Of a stretch of 41,755 nucleotides of DNA, positions 38,977-41,755 are shown in pieces. The notes under the pieces are model-generated. The model saw only the letters and a list, made by a program, of their open reading frames with translations, did not search any database and was not told the origin of the DNA. Origin of the DNA: Campylobacterales bacterium (GTDB taxonomy: Bacteria > Campylobacterota > Campylobacteria > Campylobacterales > Sulfurimonadaceae); NCBI GenBank assembly GCA_016938595.1, contig JAFGUJ010000134.1:1-41755 (forward strand), read 5' to 3'. Made by a program: the position numbers and the translations under genes. Each line of letters begins with the position of its first letter. Positions within the stretch are counted from its first letter, which is position 1.

Positions 38977-39906
38977 ATGCGCGGATATAAAATTTTCAGC
39001 GGTTCAGCATGTACGGAATTTGCGGCAGAGGTGTGCAGAACCCTCGATGTTCCCCTCTCTAAAGCACAGGTCAAGCGTTTCAGCGACGGCGAGATCAATG
39101 TCCAAATCTCTGAAAGCGTCCGCGGACGTGACGTTTTTATCATCCAAAGCACGGGTGCCCCTTCCAATGACAATCTGATGGAACTGCTGATCATGACCGA
39201 CGCGCTTCGCCGCTCATCCGCGAGTTCGATTACGGCCGTTGTCCCCTATTTCGGGTATGCACGCCAGGACCGCAAAGCGGCTCCCCGTGTTCCCATCACC
39301 GCCAAGCTCGTTGCCGACATGTTCGTGACGGCGGGAATCGACCGGGTTGTGACGATCGATCTGCATGCCGGACAGATTCAGGGCTTTTTTAACATCCCGG
39401 TCGACAACCTCTACGGTTCGATCATTTTCCAGGAGCATATCCGCTCCAAAAATCTCCCCAACCCGGTCATCGCGTCGCCGGATATCGGTGGTGTCGCACG
39501 GGCCCGTTATTTCGCCGAAAAACTGGGGCTCGAGATGGTCATCGTCGATAAGCGCCGCGAAAAAGCGAACGAATCTGAAGTGATGAACATTATCGGCGAT
39601 GTGGCAGGCAAAGACGTCATCATGATCGATGACATGGTCGATACGGCCGGAACGATGGTCAAAGCGGCCGCTGCCCTGAAGAAAAAAGGGGCGACGTCGG
39701 TGATGGCGTGTGCGACCCATGGGGTTCTCAGCGGCAAAGCGTACGATAACATCAACAACGGCGAGCTCGACGAGCTGGTTGTCTCCAATACCCTTGAACT
39801 GCGCGGCCACAGCGACAAGATCAAAGTTCTCAGCGTTGCGCCTCTTTTCGCCGAAGTGATCCGCCGCGTCTACCACAACGAGAGCGTCAACTCTCTTTTC
39901 AGTTAA
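38977..39906 (+). CDS. prs: ribose-phosphate pyrophosphokinase
   Basis: 309 residues from ATG 38977 with AGGA upstream; the track's TTG 38959 adds six residues. Motifs are IFSGSACTEFA, FSDGEINVQI, YFGYARQDRK (ATP site), the metal-binding VTIDLHAGQIQGFF, and the PRPP loop VIMIDDMVDTAGTM. It makes PRPP from ribose 5-phosphate and ATP, feeding purine, pyrimidine, histidine and tryptophan synthesis. It is monocistronic by appearance, with its own -10 and lepA's -10 following. Confidence 0.97.
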   Translation: MRGYKIFSGSACTEFAAEVCRTLDVPLSKAQVKRFSDGEINVQISESVRGRDVFIIQSTGAPSNDNLMELLIMTDALRRSSASSITAVVPYFGYARQDRKAAPRVPITAKLVADMFVTAGIDRVVTIDLHAGQIQGFFNIPVDNLYGSIIFQEHIRSKNLPNPVIASPDIGGVARARYFAEKLGLEMVIVDKRREKANESEVMNIIGDVAGKDVIMIDDMVDTAGTMVKAAAALKKKGATSVMACATHGVLSGKAYDNINNGELDELVVSNTLELRGHSDKIKVLSVAPLFAEVIRRVYHNESVNSLFS

Positions 39907-39918
39907 GCGCTTTCTTCC

Positions 39919-39931
39919 GGGCATCATGCCC
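39919..39931. repeat. short hairpin between prs and lepA
   Basis: GGGCA-TCA-TGCCC, five base pairs, 13 bases after the prs stop. No T run follows. It may be a weak transcript end. Confidence 0.35.
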
Positions 39932-39953
39932 ACCTCCCAAAGCAGTGTTCTGC

Positions 39954-39959
39954 TATAAT
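39954..39959 (+). promoter_or_regulatory. extended -10 for lepA
   Basis: TGC-TATAAT, 39 bases before the ATG at 39993. Confidence 0.65.
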
Positions 39960-39992
39960 TTCACCAATTAAACTAAACGAGCAATCAACCCT

Positions 39993-41755
39993 ATGGACAA
40001 CATTCGCAACTTTTCAATCATCGCCCACATCGACCACGGTAAAAGTACGCTGGCCGACCGTATCATCCAGGAGTGCGGCGCCGTCTCCGAACGGGAGATG
40101 ACCAAGCAGATGATGGATACGATGGACATCGAACAGGAGCGGGGGATCACGATCAAGGCCCAGAGCGTCCGTCTCGATTACGTCAAAGAGGGAAAACATT
40201 ATGTCCTGAACCTGATCGACACTCCGGGCCATGTCGACTTCAGCTACGAAGTGAGCAAATCGCTCGCTTCCAGCGACGGCGCTCTCCTGATCGTCGATGC
40301 GGCGCAGGGGGTTGAAGCGCAGACGATCGCCAACGTCTATCTGGCGATGGAGAACGATCTGACCCTGATCCCCGTCATCAACAAGATCGACCTTCCTGCC
40401 GCCGAGCCCGAACGGGTGGCCGAAGAGATCGAAGCGACGATCGGTATCGATGCGACCGACGCGATCCTGATCTCGGCCAAAACGGGGGTAGGGATCCGGG
40501 GGCTGATTGATGCGATCGTCGACCGTATCCCCGCACCGGTAGGCGATCCGGACGCTACGACGAAGGCGATCATTTACGACTCATGGTTCGACTCCTATCT
40601 GGGGGCATTGGCCCTCGTGCGGGTGTTTGACGGCGAGATCAAGATGGGTCAGAACGTCAAGCTGATGCACAACAATGAAAACCATCAGGTGCTCGACCTG
40701 ATGTACCCCCATCCCCTCCGCCGTCAAAAAACGCAGGCGATCAAAGCCGGCGAGATCGGGATTGTCGTCCTGGGGCTCAAAGACGTCGGGTCCATCCGTG
40801 TCGGGGACACGATCACCGATGCACGCAACCCGGCCAAAGAGCCGGTCGCCGAATACGCCCCCGCCAAGCCGTTTGTTTTCGCCGGGCTTTACCCGATAGA
40901 TACGGACGAGTTTGAAGCGGTCCGTGATGCGCTGGACAAACTCAAACTCAATGACAGCAGCCTCAGCTACGAGCCGGAGACCTCCATCGCTCTTGGTTTC
41001 GGATTCCGCGTCGGATTTTTGGGGATGCTCCATATGGAGGTCGTCAAAGAGCGGCTGGAGAGGGAGTTCAACCTCGATCTGATCGCGACGGCCCCTTCAG
41101 TTGTCTACAAAGTCTACAAGACCGACGGAACGATGATCGAGGTTCAAAACCCCAGCGAACTCCCTGAGCCGCAGAACATCGAGCGGATCGAAGAGCCTTA
41201 TGTCAAAGCAACGGTGATCACCCCGGTCGACTATCTGGGCAATATCATTACGCTCCTGACCAAGAAACGGGGCATGCAGGATAAGATGGATTACCTGAAC
41301 GAAACACGGGTCATGCTGGAGTATTCGATACCGATGAACGAAATCGTCGTCGATTTTTACGACAAGCTAAAATCGATCTCCAAGGGATATGCGAGTTTCG
41401 ATTATGAACCGATCGGTTTCCGCGAAGGGGATCTGGTCAAACTCGATGTCCGCGTTGCGGGTGACGTCGTCGATGCGCTAAGCGTCATCGTCCCCCGCAC
41501 GTCAGCCGATTACCGCGGACGCGAACTGGTCAAGAACATGAAAGAGATTGTTCCCCGCCAGCTTTTTGAAGTGGCGATCCAGGCCTCCATCGGCAACAAG
41601 ATTATTGCCCGTGAGACGGTCAAATCAATGGGGAAAAACGTTACCGCCAAATGTTACGGCGGGGACATCTCCCGTAAACGCAAACTCCTCGACAAACAAA
41701 AAGAGGGGAAAAAGCGGATGAAGGCGATCGGGAAGGTTCAGCTTCCCCAGGAAGC
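39993..41755 (+). CDS. lepA: elongation factor 4 (LepA), 3' end cut by window
   Basis: 587 codons are visible and the frame is still open at the window edge, so a few residues of the ~595-residue protein are missing; the ORF track omits it for this reason. G1 is AHIDHGKST near residues 11-19, G3 is DTPGHVDF, and G4 is NKIDLP. Later domains include [25 protein letters not shown], and the LepA-specific C-terminal region is seen as [23 protein letters not shown]. It is a ribosome-bound GTPase that acts in translation under stress and in ribosome assembly. The start context has no clear ribosome-binding site. Confidence 0.97.
   Translation, partial: MDNIRNFSIIAHIDHGKSTLADRIIQECGAVSEREMTKQMMDTMDIEQERGITIKAQSVRLDYVKEGKHYVLNLIDTPGHVDFSYEVSKSLASSDGALLIVDAAQGVEAQTIANVYLAMENDLTLIPVINKIDLPAAEPERVAEEIEATIGIDATDAILISAKTGVGIRGLIDAIVDRIPAPVGDPDATTKAIIYDSWFDSYLGALALVRVFDGEIKMGQNVKLMHNNENHQVLDLMYPHPLRRQKTQAIKAGEIGIVVLGLKDVGSIRVGDTITDARNPAKEPVAEYAPAKPFVFAGLYPIDTDEFEAVRDALDKLKLNDSSLSYEPETSIALGFGFRVGFLGMLHMEVVKERLEREFNLDLIATAPSVVYKVYKTDGTMIEVQNPSELPEPQNIERIEEPYVKATVITPVDYLGNIITLLTKKRGMQDKMDYLNETRVMLEYSIPMNEIVVDFYDKLKSISKGYASFDYEPIGFREGDLVKLDVRVAGDVVDALSVIVPRTSADYRGRELVKNMKEIVPRQLFEVAIQASIGNKIIARETVKSMGKNVTAKCYGGDISRKRKLLDKQKEGKKRMKAIGKVQLPQE

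Noticed and set aside
1-41755. CRISPR arrays, insertion sequences, rRNA, prophage or integrase genes
   Set aside because: No regularly spaced repeat series, transposase-like or integrase-like frame, or rRNA-like block was seen. The two tRNAs show no flanking att-like duplication that I could detect by eye.

Overview
The window looks like a chromosomal segment of a Campylobacterota (former Epsilonproteobacteria) member, most likely a Sulfuricurvum/Sulfurimonas-like organism. This rests on the gene set and order: mlaD-pnp-atpE-tRNA-Leu, mraY-murD next to gpmI-fabG-acpP-fabF-accA, an rpmB-linked potassium channel, and rpe/dnaQ-like neighbours. It also rests on promoters that are mostly an extended -10 (TGC-TATAAT or TACAAT) with no clear -35, and on frequent TTG/GTG starts. 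Base composition is close to 50% GC by eye, on the high side for the phylum. The genus was not tested by any search.

Layout. (1) 1-3964: tail of an MCE/MlaD lipid-transport protein, a phosphoribosyltransferase, pnp and atpE, then tRNA-Leu(GAG). (2) 4228-6112: an acidic-tailed small protein coupled to a DEDDh exonuclease, then two small minus-strand proteins. (3) 6189-10726: a tightly overlapping four-gene cluster of an LRV-repeat protein, a MoxR AAA+ ATPase, a VWA/DUF2201 protein and a PIF1-like helicase. This is the strongest candidate for an uncharacterised system. (4) 10710-18691: transport and envelope genes (FetB-like permease, peroxiredoxin, MsbA-type exporter, AI-2E-family permease, two small membrane proteins, ZIP metal transporter, lipopolysaccharide-kinase-like protein), ending in a plasmid-style ParA plus ribbon-helix-helix pair with its own operator-like repeats. 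(5) 18701-24437: Hsp20 divergent from a Lon-related protease, a degenerate receiver protein behind two palindromes, cardiolipin synthase and an EEP-family hydrolase. (6) 24474-31799: tRNA-Phe(GAA), murD and mraY on minus; gpmI, fabG, acpP, fabF and accA on plus. (7) 31824-36123, all minus: DEDDh exonuclease, trpF, rpe, a STAS/REC-like/STAS/CheX protein and an HDOD protein. (8) 36320-41755: rpmB, a K+ channel with RCK domain, argJ, prs and lepA, the last cut by the window end.

Most of the window is housekeeping: RNA decay, ATP synthase, peptidoglycan precursors, fatty-acid synthesis, arginine and PRPP synthesis, and translation. The accessory signal is concentrated in 6.2-10.7 kb, 17.7-18.7 kb and 21.7-22.2 kb. 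No rRNA, CRISPR array, insertion sequence or prophage was seen, and no gap between genes exceeds about 210 bases. Many long ORFs in the supplied track are antisense shadows of real genes.
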